A stretch of 63,650 nt of DNA, taken from contig JBECKQ010000254.1 of NCBI GenBank assembly GCA_040235375.1, positions 1-63,650 of the forward strand, in the 5' to 3' direction. The position numbers and the translations under genes are program-made. The notes under the pieces were generated by a model. It saw only the letters and a list, made by a program, of their open reading frames with translations. It was not told where the DNA came from and ran no database searches. The DNA is from JBECKQ01 sp040235375. GTDB lineage: Bacteria > Planctomycetota > Phycisphaerae > UBA1845. Shown here piece by piece: positions 7,476 through 16,793 of this stretch (the first letter of the stretch is position 1; each line of letters begins with the position of its first letter).

Positions 7476-9764
7476 ATGCGGATGGTGGCAGTGTCGCCGA
7501 CAGGCACTTCTCGTCGAATGTGGCTCGTCCTTTCGCTGGTATTCTGCCTGACCGGCATTGCCGCCGTGCCGACACGGGCGGCCGATCCGGCTATATGTCT
7601 CGACGCCAAAGCCGAGCAGCGAATCGACGCGCTGCTGGCGAAGATGACACTCGAAGAGAAACTTGGGCAGTTGACGCAGCAGACCGGCCCGGGCGAGAAC
7701 TACAACCCGGACGCGCCCAACCAGAAGGATCGGGATCTCTTCGGCGCCGTGCGCGCCGGCAAGCTCGGTTCCGTGCTCAACGCGCACGGCGCCGAGCTCA
7801 CCAACAAGCTGCAGAGCGAGGCCGTCGAGCGTTCGCGGTTGGGCATTCCCGTGCTCTTTGGCAACGACGTGATCCACGGATACCGCACGATTTTCCCGAT
7901 TCCTCTCGGCGAAGCGGCCACCTGGGACCCGGCGCTGATCGAGAAGTCGGCGATCGTCGCCGCGACGGAAGCGGGGGCCGCCGGCACGCGTTGGACCTTC
8001 GCCCCCATGGTGGACATCTGCCGCGACGGCCGGTGGGGTCGCGTCGCGGAAGGCGCCGGCGAAGATCCCTTCCTGGGCTCGGTGATCGCGGCGGCACGCG
8101 TCCGCGGATTTCAGAAAGGCAACCCGGCCGCCCATGATGCCCTGGTGGCATGCGCCAAGCACTTTGCAGCCTACGGCGCCCCGGAGGGCGGGCGGGACTA
8201 CAACACTGTCGATCTCTCCGAGCAGCGGCTGCGCGAGGTGTACCTGCCGCCGTTCAAGGCCGCAGTTGACGCCGGCGTCGGCACGCTGATGAGCGCGTTC
8301 AACGACATCGACGGCGTGCCCGCTACCGCCAACCCGCTTACACTTCGCCACGTCCTCCGCGAGGAATGGGGTTTCCGCGGATTCGTCGTCAGCGACTGGT
8401 GCTCCATCACCGAGATGGTCGCCCACGGCTACGCGACCGATGACGGCGACGCCGCCGTCAAGGCGATCCTCGCCGGCGTGGACATGGACATGTCGTCGTT
8501 TTCCTATCGAACGCACTTGGGCGATGCGGTCATGGCCGGCATCGTATCCGAGCAGACCATCGACGAGGCCGTACGGCGCGTGCTGCGAATCAAGACGCTG
8601 GCCGGCCTGTTCGACGACCCGTACGTCGACCCGGCGTTGGAGAAGAAGGTCATCCTTTGCGACGAGAATCGCCGTGCTGCTCGCGATGTGGCCCGGCACT
8701 CGATTGTGCTGGCGAAAAACGAAGGCGCCGTACTGCCTATAGGCGAGCGTGTGAAGTCGATCGCCGTGATCGGCCCGCTTGCGGACAACCACGAGGCGCC
8801 GCTCGGCACGTGGTCGCTGATCGGCAGGTCTCAAGACGTGATCAGCGCGCTCGAGGGGATCAGGAAGCGGGCCGGATCGCAGTGCGAAGTCCGCTACGCG
8901 AAAGGCTGCGAAGTCCTGGGCGGCGACGACAAGGGAATCACCGGGGCCGCGGCGCTCGCCAAAGACTGCGACATGGCGATCGTGGTCGTTGGCGAGAGTG
9001 CGGACATGAGCGGCGAGGCCCACTCGCGTGCCGGCCTGGACCTGCCCGGCCGGCAGCTCGATCTGGTCAAGGCGGTTCGCGCCACCGGTGTGCCGATGGC
9101 CGTCGTGCTGATGAATGGCCGGCCGATGTCGATTTCCTGGACGGCCGAGAACGTTCCCGCCATCCTCATCGCCTGGCATCTGGGCGTCGAGTGCGGTCCG
9201 GCCATCGCCGACGTGCTCTTCGGCGACTTCAACCCCAGCGGCAAGCTGCCGATCACGTTCCCCCGATCGGTCGGCCAGGTGCCGATCTACTACAACCACA
9301 CGAACACAGGCCGTCCGCCGACGGACAAGCGCTATACGTCCAAGTATATCGATCTGCCCTGGACGCCGCTGTACCCGTTCGGATACGGCCTGAGCTACAC
9401 GCAGTTCGAGTTCTCCGACCTGGTGGTCACGCCGCAGCAAATCGGTCCGGCCGGCAGCGTGAAAGTCAGCGCGAAGGTTCGAAACACCGGCTCGCGCGCC
9501 GGCGACGAGATCGCCCAGCTTTACATCCGCGACCTGGTCGCCAGTCGAGTCCGGCCGGTCAAGGAGCTGCGCGGCTTCCAGCGCGTATCGCTCGAGCCGG
9601 GTGAGACAAAGGATGTCACTTTTACATTGACGCCGGAGAGCCTGGGCTTCTACAACAGCGACATGCAATTCGTCGTCGAGCCGGGCGAGTTTGCGGTCTG
9701 GATCGGACCGAACTCGGCGGACGGCATCGAGGGACGATTCCAGGTCAGCAGCGAGGCGGACTGA
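7476..9764 (+). CDS. Glycoside hydrolase family 3 beta-glucosidase
   Basis: A 762-residue exported enzyme of the BglX type that should release glucose from beta-linked oligosaccharides. A signal peptide covers about residues 14-35. The TIM-barrel domain has the nucleophile Asp307 in FVVSDW and the substrate-binding KHF at 228-230; the alpha/beta sandwich supplies the acid/base Glu514 in SGEAHSR; a fibronectin III-like domain ends the protein (about 660-755). Two ATGs compete: 7476 and 7482; AGGA at 7471-7474 fits 7482 better. It lies 22 bp before a sodium/solute symporter, so hydrolysis outside the inner membrane and uptake of the sugar are probably linked. Confidence 0.92.
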   Translation: MRMVAVSPTGTSRRMWLVLSLVFCLTGIAAVPTRAADPAICLDAKAEQRIDALLAKMTLEEKLGQLTQQTGPGENYNPDAPNQKDRDLFGAVRAGKLGSVLNAHGAELTNKLQSEAVERSRLGIPVLFGNDVIHGYRTIFPIPLGEAATWDPALIEKSAIVAATEAGAAGTRWTFAPMVDICRDGRWGRVAEGAGEDPFLGSVIAAARVRGFQKGNPAAHDALVACAKHFAAYGAPEGGRDYNTVDLSEQRLREVYLPPFKAAVDAGVGTLMSAFNDIDGVPATANPLTLRHVLREEWGFRGFVVSDWCSITEMVAHGYATDDGDAAVKAILAGVDMDMSSFSYRTHLGDAVMAGIVSEQTIDEAVRRVLRIKTLAGLFDDPYVDPALEKKVILCDENRRAARDVARHSIVLAKNEGAVLPIGERVKSIAVIGPLADNHEAPLGTWSLIGRSQDVISALEGIRKRAGSQCEVRYAKGCEVLGGDDKGITGAAALAKDCDMAIVVVGESADMSGEAHSRAGLDLPGRQLDLVKAVRATGVPMAVVLMNGRPMSISWTAENVPAILIAWHLGVECGPAIADVLFGDFNPSGKLPITFPRSVGQVPIYYNHTNTGRPPTDKRYTSKYIDLPWTPLYPFGYGLSYTQFEFSDLVVTPQQIGPAGSVKVSAKVRNTGSRAGDEIAQLYIRDLVASRVRPVKELRGFQRVSLEPGETKDVTFTLTPESLGFYNSDMQFVVEPGEFAVWIGPNSADGIEGRFQVSSEAD

Positions 9765-9786
9765 GCGCTCGCGAGGGGAGACGACA

Positions 9787-11448
9787 ATGCCCGAAATCCC
9801 GCAGCAGCATCTGGCGATCATCGACTGGGTTCTGATCGGCGCCTACTTCGTGATGGTGATGGGCATCGGCTTCTACTTTGCCCGTCGCGCGAAGGACACG
9901 ACCGGCTACTTCCTTGCGGGCCGGCATGCCGGCTGGCTCGCGGTGGGCGGTGCGCTGTTTGCGGCGAACATCTCGTCCGAGCACTTCGTCGGCCTGGCGG
10001 GCGACGGTTTCAAGAGCGGTCTGGCGGTCGCCCAGTTCGAACTGTTCGCTGCGGTAGCGTGCCTGACGCTGGGATGGATCTTCATCCCCTTCTACGTTCG
10101 CAGCGGTATCTTCACGATGCCGGAGTTCCTCGAACGCCGCTACAATAAGCAGTGCCGAACGTATCTGACGGTCATCTCACTGGTGTCGTACATCCTGACG
10201 AAAATCTCGGTGACGTTGTTTGCCGGGTCGCTGTTTCTCAAGATGCTCTTCGGTTGGGATCTCTACACGTCCAGCCTGATCATGGTCGTCGCGACGGGCA
10301 TCTACACGGTCGCGGGCGGGCTCTCCGCAGTGATCTACACCGAGTTCATTCAGGCGTTCATTCTGATTGGCGGAGCGGTCGTGCTGACCCTTGTCGGGCT
10401 GGACAAGATCGGCGGCGTCTCTGCGCTGATCCACGACATACCCTCCGGCCACTGGTCGATGCTCAAGCCGATCGGGCATGATTATCCCTGGCCGGGCATG
10501 CTCTTCGGTCTTCCGATCCTCGGAATATGGTACTGGTGTACCGATCAATACATCGTGCAACGGGCGCTGGGCGCCAAGAACCTGGACAATGCTCGCGGCG
10601 GCGCGATCTTCGCCGGCTTTCTGAAGCTGTTGCCCATGTTCATTCTCGTGATGCCGGGCATGATCGCGCTGAAGCTCTTCCCCAACATCGAGAAAGGGCA
10701 ATCGAACGCTGTCTACCCCATGCTCACGACCCTGTTGCCGATCGGCATCAAGGGGATCGTCATCGCGGGCCTGTTTGCGGCGATGATGTCGTCGCTGGCC
10801 GCGTGCTTCAATTCGTGCGGCACGCTGTTCACGATGGACCTGTACAAGCCGCGGCGCCCGCAGGCGTCGGAACGCGAGCTCGTGTTCGTCGGCCGCCTCG
10901 TCACGGTGGTCATCGTCATACTGGGCATCCTGTACGTGCCCTTCATGAAGTACCTTGGCGGCAGCCAGCTCTATCAGTATTTGCAGAAGATCCAGGGATA
11001 TATCAGCCCACCGATCGCCGCAGTGTTCCTGCTCGGCCTCTTCTGGCCCCGGCTGAATGGCAAAGGTGCGATCGCCTCGCTGTATACCGGTTTCGTGCTC
11101 GGCGTCCTGCGGCTCGTCGGGGAGCTCGGCTTCAACGCCTGGAACTGGCGATTTGGCAAGCTCGACATACTGATCACGATGAACTTCCTCCACTTCGCCA
11201 TCCTGATGTTCGCGGTGTGTGTTTTGGTTCTGGTCGTGGTGAGCATCGCGACGCGGCCGCTGCCGACGGGAAAGCTCGAGGGGCTGACGTTCCCGACCAC
11301 GCCGAAGGAGGCCAGGGCCGTGGACATCGCCGCCGGAACACGCCGCGGCCGGCGGACGACCATCATCGCCACCATCGTGCTGCTGGCGATCCTCGCCATC
11401 ATCTGGCTGATCTTCTACGTGATTGTGCCAATCCGCATCGCGGGGTGA
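9787..11448 (+). CDS. Sodium/solute symporter (SSS family), probably sugar
   Basis: A 553-residue inner-membrane transporter with about 14 hydrophobic segments, of the SSS family that includes SGLT. Family features include GYFLAGRHAGWLAVGGALFAANISSEH near residues 37-65 and WYWCTDQYIVQRALGAK near 249-265, typical of the sugar-transporting branch. The start at 9787 has GGGGAG at 9775-9780; an upstream frame start would run back through the GH3 gene. It is the second gene of the GH3 operon, so glucose or a small glucoside driven by sodium is the likely substrate. The C-terminus is an extra transmembrane segment after a basic loop. Confidence 0.9.
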   Translation: MPEIPQQHLAIIDWVLIGAYFVMVMGIGFYFARRAKDTTGYFLAGRHAGWLAVGGALFAANISSEHFVGLAGDGFKSGLAVAQFELFAAVACLTLGWIFIPFYVRSGIFTMPEFLERRYNKQCRTYLTVISLVSYILTKISVTLFAGSLFLKMLFGWDLYTSSLIMVVATGIYTVAGGLSAVIYTEFIQAFILIGGAVVLTLVGLDKIGGVSALIHDIPSGHWSMLKPIGHDYPWPGMLFGLPILGIWYWCTDQYIVQRALGAKNLDNARGGAIFAGFLKLLPMFILVMPGMIALKLFPNIEKGQSNAVYPMLTTLLPIGIKGIVIAGLFAAMMSSLAACFNSCGTLFTMDLYKPRRPQASERELVFVGRLVTVVIVILGILYVPFMKYLGGSQLYQYLQKIQGYISPPIAAVFLLGLFWPRLNGKGAIASLYTGFVLGVLRLVGELGFNAWNWRFGKLDILITMNFLHFAILMFAVCVLVLVVVSIATRPLPTGKLEGLTFPTTPKEARAVDIAAGTRRGRRTTIIATIVLLAILAIIWLIFYVIVPIRIAG

Positions 11449-11455
11449 TACAGGT

Positions 11456-11941
11456 TCACAGCGCTCGCGCCGGCCGGCCGCACTCCGGGCATACCGCGCC
11501 GGTGTTGCCCTTCGTGTCGTAGCCGCAGTGCAGGCATAGTCCCTGGCGAAGGCGGTGCCGTCGGCGGCGCGCATCGACGCCGATTACCCAGGCCGGATAC
11601 GCCACCAGGGCCAATGCCGGCAGCCAACCCGGGAACGCGAACTGTCGCAGGCGCATCGACCCGTTCACGCCGCGGTATCGCCTGCGCATCACCTCGTCGG
11701 AGTACATCAGGCCGGCCGCGTACTTGTGTACCGGTTGCCATGACGCGTACGGCTTGTCCTCGGCCAGCCGTGTCCAGACTCCGGTAACCACCGACCCCTC
11801 GTCGAGGTAGACCTGCAGCATCATCATGCGACTGGCCAGGCTGTATGAGAACGACGGCCGCCCCCACATGCTCGCCAGCGCGCTCAGACCCAGCACAATC
11901 GCCGCACACGCGAGCACCGTCACCACCACCGGCCGTCCCAT
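11456..11941 (-). CDS. Membrane protein with C-terminal CPEC zinc ribbon
   Basis: A 161-residue protein of unknown function. ATG at 11941 is chosen (GAGG 8 nt upstream). A transmembrane segment occupies about residues 4-24, a second lies near 113-130, and the C-terminus is a four-cysteine ribbon CLHCGYDTKGNTGAVCPECG. The same ribbon type occurs in three other genes of this window (12151, 20738, 56891). It ends 7 bp from the symporter stop in convergent orientation. The ribbon probably faces the cytoplasm and binds zinc, but no partner is evident. Confidence 0.75.
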   Translation of the reverse strand: MGRPVVVTVLACAAIVLGLSALASMWGRPSFSYSLASRMMMLQVYLDEGSVVTGVWTRLAEDKPYASWQPVHKYAAGLMYSDEVMRRRYRGVNGSMRLRQFAFPGWLPALALVAYPAWVIGVDARRRRHRLRQGLCLHCGYDTKGNTGAVCPECGRPARAL

Positions 11942-12150
11942 GTTCCGCACCTCTTCGACGCGACGCCGCGACGTTTGACGCGGCGCGCCGTCATCGTAAC
12001 CGCTTCCGGACGCAACCGCGGCATACATCCTATCAGCGCCACAATTTCCGACCTCTGCCGCGATCGACGCCGCCGGGAGTCGCCATCGGCCTTTTGAGCA
12101 CTACCATATATACCGACGGCCGCGGATGTCGCGGCCTTGGAGCCCGTGCA

Positions 12151-12708
12151 ATGTCGGATGCCTTTCTCGCCCGGTGGGACGAGTTCCGCCGGATGCCGAA
12201 TCACCCGGAGATGTCGGTCTTCCCCGACCGGCAGCCGCGCGCCCTGACAGACGCGACGCGCGATGCCCTTGGCGAGCTGACCTGCCCACGGTGCCGGTAC
12301 AGCCTGCGCGGCATTTCCGGCGTCTACTGCCCGGAATGCGGGCTCCATCTCGAATACGAGCCGGTTACCGTGTTCACGGCCGCTGACCAGTCGCTGGTCT
12401 GGGCGGCGGCCCTCGTCATGGATCGCCATGAAATCTCGAACCTTATCGTGACCGGCAGCTTCGACCCGTTTCTCGGCATGTTCGCCCGGGCGTCGAGCAT
12501 GCCGCGCCTGATGGTACCGCACAAGTTCTACCGCGAGGGCGTCGAGGTCCTGGAACGCGAGTTCGGCAAACGTCTGTTCAAACGGGGGGAGACGCCGCCG
12601 AGGCCGCCTGCCAGCCCTCGCTGGGAGTGCCCCGGCTGCGGCGAAAAAGTCCCCGGCAGCTTCGACATCTGCTGGAGCTGCTCGAGCCAACGCCCGTCGG
12701 CGCAGTGA
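12151..12708 (+). CDS. Soluble protein with two zinc ribbons
   Basis: A 185-residue protein, unrecognised. The start ATG 12151 has GGAG at 12139-12142. It has a central ribbon CPRCRYSLRGISGVYCPECG (about residues 46-65) and a C-terminal double-CxxC, CPGCGEKVPGSFDICWSC (about 160-177). The middle part has sequence typical of a small alpha/beta domain (VLREFGK type) with no transmembrane segment. The second knuckle resembles the RanBP-like double zinc ribbon (GEKVPGSFDICWSC), seen in proteins that carry a DUF2007-like domain; that family link is tentative. It is divergent from the previous gene, with 209 bp between them that probably hold both promoters. Confidence 0.72.
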   Translation: MSDAFLARWDEFRRMPNHPEMSVFPDRQPRALTDATRDALGELTCPRCRYSLRGISGVYCPECGLHLEYEPVTVFTAADQSLVWAAALVMDRHEISNLIVTGSFDPFLGMFARASSMPRLMVPHKFYREGVEVLEREFGKRLFKRGETPPRPPASPRWECPGCGEKVPGSFDICWSCSSQRPSAQ

Positions 12709-12932
12709 CTGGCTGCCGCATTCCGCGGATTGCCTTTCTCATTCCAAATGCTGCCGGCTTGCAAGCCTTCGCACGGCGTTTAGCCGCGTTATCGGAACGA
12801 AGCGAGCTCGTTACTGGACGGAAAGGTTTCGCGCTGTAAACTATCATCCGTGAGGGGATTTTCTTGAGCGGCCTGCTGTCATCGTCGAAGGAATGTTATT
12901 GAGGCCGCCCCGTTCGCGGAGACACGCCTGCA

Positions 12933-13406
12933 ATGGACACCCGGGAGAAACGCAAGCAACTCCAGGCGCTGGCAGAAGACGTTTTCGAACTCTCCAAACT
13001 GGGATCGCGGGCCCGCGCGCAGGCCCGGTCGGGCGATTCCGTGGACACGCTCACCGAAACCGAGACGCTTACGCTGGATCTGCTCAGCAAACACGACTCG
13101 CTGACGGTGGGGGAGATACAACGGGAGATCGGCGTACTGCCCGCGCAGATGTCTCGCATCGTTCGATCACTCGAGGACAAAAGCTCCGGTCCCTACATCG
13201 AATGCAACATCAATCCGGAGGACCGGCGGAAGGTGGACGTCTCGATCACCTCCGAAGGTCGGAAGGTTCTCGAGGCCTATCGGGAAGAGCGACTCGGCGC
13301 CGCCGTACGGCTCCTGGCGGTTCTGACCCAGACCGAGCGGGACGAGTTTGCGAACATCCTCAACAAAATCCGCGATCATCTCCAGGCCGGTCTGCGGAAG
13401 GACTGA
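12933..13406 (+). CDS. MarR-family transcriptional regulator
   Basis: A 157-residue winged-helix regulator, expected to be a dimer that binds palindromic operators. The MarR core is visible: the recognition region LTVGEIQREIGVLPAQMSRIVRSLEDK (about 58-84) followed by the wing with EDRRKVDVSITSEGRKVLE (about 95-113), and helical arms at both ends. The ATG 12933 lacks a strong ribosome site. It lies 275 bp upstream of a small secreted-protein gene whose promoter holds a perfect palindrome (13608-13628), the natural candidate operator. The ligand is not predictable. Confidence 0.85.
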   Translation: MDTREKRKQLQALAEDVFELSKLGSRARAQARSGDSVDTLTETETLTLDLLSKHDSLTVGEIQREIGVLPAQMSRIVRSLEDKSSGPYIECNINPEDRRKVDVSITSEGRKVLEAYREERLGAAVRLLAVLTQTERDEFANILNKIRDHLQAGLRKD

Positions 13407-13595
13407 ACCAGACCCGCCCCCGCCGGACGCTTGCCTCCGGCAAACAAGACCCGAAAATACCGCCCGTTTCCTCCCCACTGGCCGCGTAGCCAGCAGAATA
13501 GGCAACAAAGAAATAATCGAAATGGCGGCTAACCCTCGTCTCTCCAAGGGGTCTATTATGCTATGCGAAAATATTTCAATTCCGAACAATATGGC

Positions 13596-13628
13596 TTGAT
13601 TGACAATGTTTACATGATATAAGTAAAC
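13596..13628 (+). promoter_or_regulatory. Promoter with palindromic operator
   Basis: TTGATT (13596-13601) and TATAAG (13618-13623) are 16 bp apart and could form a sigma-70 promoter. A perfect inverted repeat GTTTAC-N9-GTAAAC (13608-13628) spans the -10 element. The surrounding DNA is markedly AT-rich for this genome. Such a palindrome over a -10 box next to a marR gene is a classic repressor site; which protein binds it is inference. Confidence 0.5.
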
Positions 13629-13681
13629 CGAGTGTCGGCTCCCAACCTTGAACAGCCGGCCGCTATCACGGAGGAACAACC

Positions 13682-14197
13682 ATGCGAACCGCAATCAGAC
13701 ACGGCCTGCCGATGGCCGCCGCGATCGTAGCCGTATGCGCCATGGCCCTGCCGGCCCAGGCGCAGCACATCCGGCGGGCGAGAACGTTCGGCGATCTTGC
13801 CCGATCGTCCTATCCGCCGCGTCCCGCACGCGTCTACGTTTCGTCGCGCCGCACCAGAGCGTGCGCGCCCCGGCGGACGTATGTACGCGCGCCGGTTGTT
13901 GTGGAGCGGCCGGTTGTCGTCGAACGGCCCGTGGTCGTCCAGCGTCCCGCGGTTGTCGTTCGGCCGTCGAGCGGGTTCAGCTTCGGCTTCAGCTACGGCA
14001 GCGGTCACCGCTATTACTACCCGTCGCGCCGAAGCGTGAGCCTGTTCAGCACGGCGCGCCATCACCGGCACCACGCGTACCGCTACGAGCGGCCGATCCG
14101 CATCAACTTTGGCCGCAGTTACGGGCGTCATCATCGCGACCATGATCGTTACGAACACCACCGCCCCGGCGGCCTCCGGCTGCACCGGCGCCGGTAA
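13682..14197 (+). CDS. Small secreted basic protein with VVVERP repeats
   Basis: A 171-residue protein of unknown function. GGAGG at 13670-13674 supports ATG 13682. The signal peptide ends near MALPAQAQ (residue 26). The mature chain is rich in Arg, His and Tyr and has four tandem repeats of the type VVVERP (about residues 69-93), then a Gly/Ser/Phe stretch and an Arg/His-rich tail. This composition suggests an envelope or matrix-associated, nucleic-acid- or polyanion-binding protein rather than an enzyme. It is likely controlled by the palindromic promoter upstream and by the neighbouring MarR regulator. Confidence 0.75.
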   Translation: MRTAIRHGLPMAAAIVAVCAMALPAQAQHIRRARTFGDLARSSYPPRPARVYVSSRRTRACAPRRTYVRAPVVVERPVVVERPVVVQRPAVVVRPSSGFSFGFSYGSGHRYYYPSRRSVSLFSTARHHRHHAYRYERPIRINFGRSYGRHHRDHDRYEHHRPGGLRLHRRR

Positions 14198-14452
14198 CTT
14201 CGGCGTTCCGTGGTGACTTCGGGTCACGTGTGCGGCGCGCGCGGTCAATGGGGGTTTCGATCGGAGTAGGGCTGAGCGCTGAGCGGCGCAATCGTATTGA
14301 CCGAAAACGACGATGCATCGATTCCAAAACGACGCATCGAACACAGACGACAACGCAGTAGGCGGCGTTGTTCTTCGCGACGAGGGTCGGGTGCGTAGCC
14401 CGGCCCTTTTTGCGCGCACATCAAGGAATGCGGCGCGCAGGAGACGCGAATG

Positions 14453-15637
14453 CTACCGGCCGAGAAACTGGGCCATGAGGGTGTGGCCGGGGTCGATCAG
14501 GTCGCCGGTTTCGGCGGCGGCGCGCTCTGAGAACGGGCGGCCGGCGGGCGGCACGCCGGGGCCGGCATAGCAGAACGGCGGCGGCACGCCGGAGTGCGCC
14601 TTCGTGGATACCGGCGTCGGATGGTCCGGAGCGACGAGGATGCGCCAGTCGTCAAAGCGGCGGATCGCGTCGAGAACCCGGCCGACGACGTGCCGATCAA
14701 TCTGCTCGAGCGTTTCCACCTTCAGGTCGGCGTCGCCGAGGTGGCCGGCCTCGTCCGATGCCTCCACGTGCGTGATGATGATGTCGTTCGAGCGCAGCGC
14801 ATCCGCCGCGGCCTGGCCCTTGCCGGCGTAGTTCGTGTCCACGTAGCCAGTTGCCCCGGGCACCTCGATCAGCTCCAGCCCGGCGGAGACGGCCAACCCG
14901 CGAATGATATCCACGCCGGTGATGACTGCCCCGTGTAGCCCCCAGCGATCGGCGAAACTCTGCAGCGGTCGTGGTCTGCCTTGGCCCCAAAGCCAGATGT
15001 CCGTGACGGGTGGCATACCGGTCGAGGCACGCCGGCGGTTGACTTCATGATGGCGCAGCACGCCGGCCGCGGCCGTCATGATGTCGCGGAGGCGATTGGC
15101 GCCCGCGCCCGCGGGCAGATGCTGCTCAACCAGCTGATTCGGAATGTCATGCGGCGGCGTGCAATGCGCCTTCTCGCCGAGGTTGTCGCCGGCCACCAGG
15201 AGGTTGCGGTACGACACTCCGGCGTGAAACAAGAGCGGTTCGTCGCCGAAGTGCGCGTTCAGCGCCGCGATCAACGCTTCGGTTTCGTCCTGTTGGATGT
15301 GATGCGCGGTGAAGTCGAGCATGCGGCCCTCGAGGATGGTCACGAAGTTGCACCGGAAGACGATTTCGTCGGGCTGCAGCGAGATGCCCTGCGCCGCGGC
15401 TTCGATGGGCGCCCGACCCGTATAACTGACGTGCGGGTCGTAGCCGAGCAGCGACAGCGTGGCCACGTCCGTTCCGGCCACAAAGCCGTTGGGCACGGTC
15501 ACGACGCGACCGAGCCGGCCGTGACTTGCGATCCAATCCATGTTGGGAATGTCCGCCGCTTCGAGCGGAGTCCTGCCGCCGAGCTTCGGGAGCGGCTCGT
15601 CCGCGGCGCCGTCGGGAAGAATGATCGCCAGTTTCAT
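14453..15637 (-). CDS. apgM: Cofactor-independent phosphoglycerate mutase (archaeal/ApgM type)
   Basis: A 394-residue enzyme of the alkaline-phosphatase superfamily that interconverts 3- and 2-phosphoglycerate in glycolysis. Visible family motifs: LIILPDGAADE-like start (residues 4-14), metal-binding AGTDVATLSLLGYDP with the catalytic Ser/Thr position near residue 56, ITHVEASDEAGHLGD and VAPDHPTPVSTKAHS toward the C-terminus. The start at 15637 (MKLAIILPDG) matches the family; the longer frame upstream has no supporting site. It is transcribed alone on the minus strand. The motif set distinguishes it from the longer GpmI enzymes. Confidence 0.9.
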   Translation of the reverse strand: MKLAIILPDGAADEPLPKLGGRTPLEAADIPNMDWIASHGRLGRVVTVPNGFVAGTDVATLSLLGYDPHVSYTGRAPIEAAAQGISLQPDEIVFRCNFVTILEGRMLDFTAHHIQQDETEALIAALNAHFGDEPLLFHAGVSYRNLLVAGDNLGEKAHCTPPHDIPNQLVEQHLPAGAGANRLRDIMTAAAGVLRHHEVNRRRASTGMPPVTDIWLWGQGRPRPLQSFADRWGLHGAVITGVDIIRGLAVSAGLELIEVPGATGYVDTNYAGKGQAAADALRSNDIIITHVEASDEAGHLGDADLKVETLEQIDRHVVGRVLDAIRRFDDWRILVAPDHPTPVSTKAHSGVPPPFCYAGPGVPPAGRPFSERAAAETGDLIDPGHTLMAQFLGR

Positions 15638-15914
15638 GCTGCGCTCTTTCGCGTTCGTCCGGATCGGACGCGCTTCCGGCATGCGGCGCACCGCGTCGCA
15701 TAACAATACGGTCAGACGCAGTCGTAGTGTAGAGTGGCGAAGGGGTTCATCAATACACGGAGCAGCGTCATGGCGTTTTCGCCCGCGGCGTCGCGGCGTC
15801 CCACGTGTTCGAAGTTGTCCGATTTCGGTCGAACTGCAGTCGCCGGTTGGCGTGGTCCGGTAACGGGTCGTATGATGAACCCCGGGTGAAACAGATCGAG
15901 AGGTCTCTGGGAAT

Positions 15915-16793
15915 ATGGAATCGCAGAGCGCCGATCAATACCTCGTCGAGCAAATCCGCGCCGGACAGGACGCCGCGTGGCGGGAGCTGATCGACCGATT
16001 CCACGGGCGACTGATGGCGTTCGTGCGCCAGCGAACGCCCAGCCTGACGGATGCGGAGGACATTGTGCAGGAGACATTCGTAGGTTTTCTCCAGTCGCTG
16101 CCGAACTATGACGCCGCCCGCCCGCTCGAGACATACCTGTTCACGATCGCGCGCTTTAAGCTGATCGACCGGCTGCGGACTCGCAGGCTCACACCGCTCG
16201 AGTCGAGCGACGAAGACGAGGACGCGTGGGATCGGATCGCGGCGGACGGAGGCGAAACGCCCTCACGGCTGGCCGTCGCGGCCGAGGACGCGGCGCTGCG
16301 CGAGCAGGTGCTCGACGACGTGCTCCGGCGGCTCATCTGCGATTATCGCGATCGGGGGGCGTTCGAGGATTTACAGATCATCGAGCTGCTCTTCTACGGC
16401 GGCCGGCGAAACCTCGAGGTCGCCGAGCTGTTCGACAAGGACCAGAAGGCGATTGCGGGCGTAAAGTTCCGGGCGATCGGCAAGCTGCGGAAGTTTCTCG
16501 AGGAGATGCCGTCTTCCTGCGAGCTGACCGACGAACACGCGGAGATTACGGTATCGCGCGTGTGGCGGGAACGACGGCTGACGTGCCTGAAGCGGAGCAC
16601 GCTGGGCTCCTATTTGCTGGGTGTGCTGGACGAGCCGTGGCTCTCGTACACGCAGTTTCATCTCGACGTCGTGGGCTGCCCGATGTGCCTGGCGAACCTG
16701 CGGGACCTCGAGGAAGAAGAGGAGGGCGGCGGCCTGCCCGAGCGCGTGTACGCCTCGAGTGTCGGGTTCCTGTCGCGCGCCTCGGCGGGGTGA
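15915..16793 (+). CDS. ECF-type sigma factor with C-terminal zinc-binding extension
   Basis: A 292-residue RNA polymerase sigma factor. Region 2 is clear (about residues 10-95, including DAEDIVQETFVGFLQSL and YLFTIARFKLIDRLR), and a diverged region 4 follows (about 130-195). The last 90 residues are an added domain: CLKRSTLGSYLLGVLDEP then FHLDVVGCPMCLANLRDLEEE, with a CxxC pair that resembles the zinc-binding part of anti-sigma factors. Such tails in planctomycete ECFs probably sense a signal in cis. No separate anti-sigma gene is adjacent; the next gene is DinB-like. Confidence 0.85.
   Translation: MESQSADQYLVEQIRAGQDAAWRELIDRFHGRLMAFVRQRTPSLTDAEDIVQETFVGFLQSLPNYDAARPLETYLFTIARFKLIDRLRTRRLTPLESSDEDEDAWDRIAADGGETPSRLAVAAEDAALREQVLDDVLRRLICDYRDRGAFEDLQIIELLFYGGRRNLEVAELFDKDQKAIAGVKFRAIGKLRKFLEEMPSSCELTDEHAEITVSRVWRERRLTCLKRSTLGSYLLGVLDEPWLSYTQFHLDVVGCPMCLANLRDLEEEEEGGGLPERVYASSVGFLSRASAG

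Noticed and set aside
7386..9821. 811-codon minus-strand frame over the GH3 gene
   Set aside because: Antisense shadow of a gene with all GH3 motifs.
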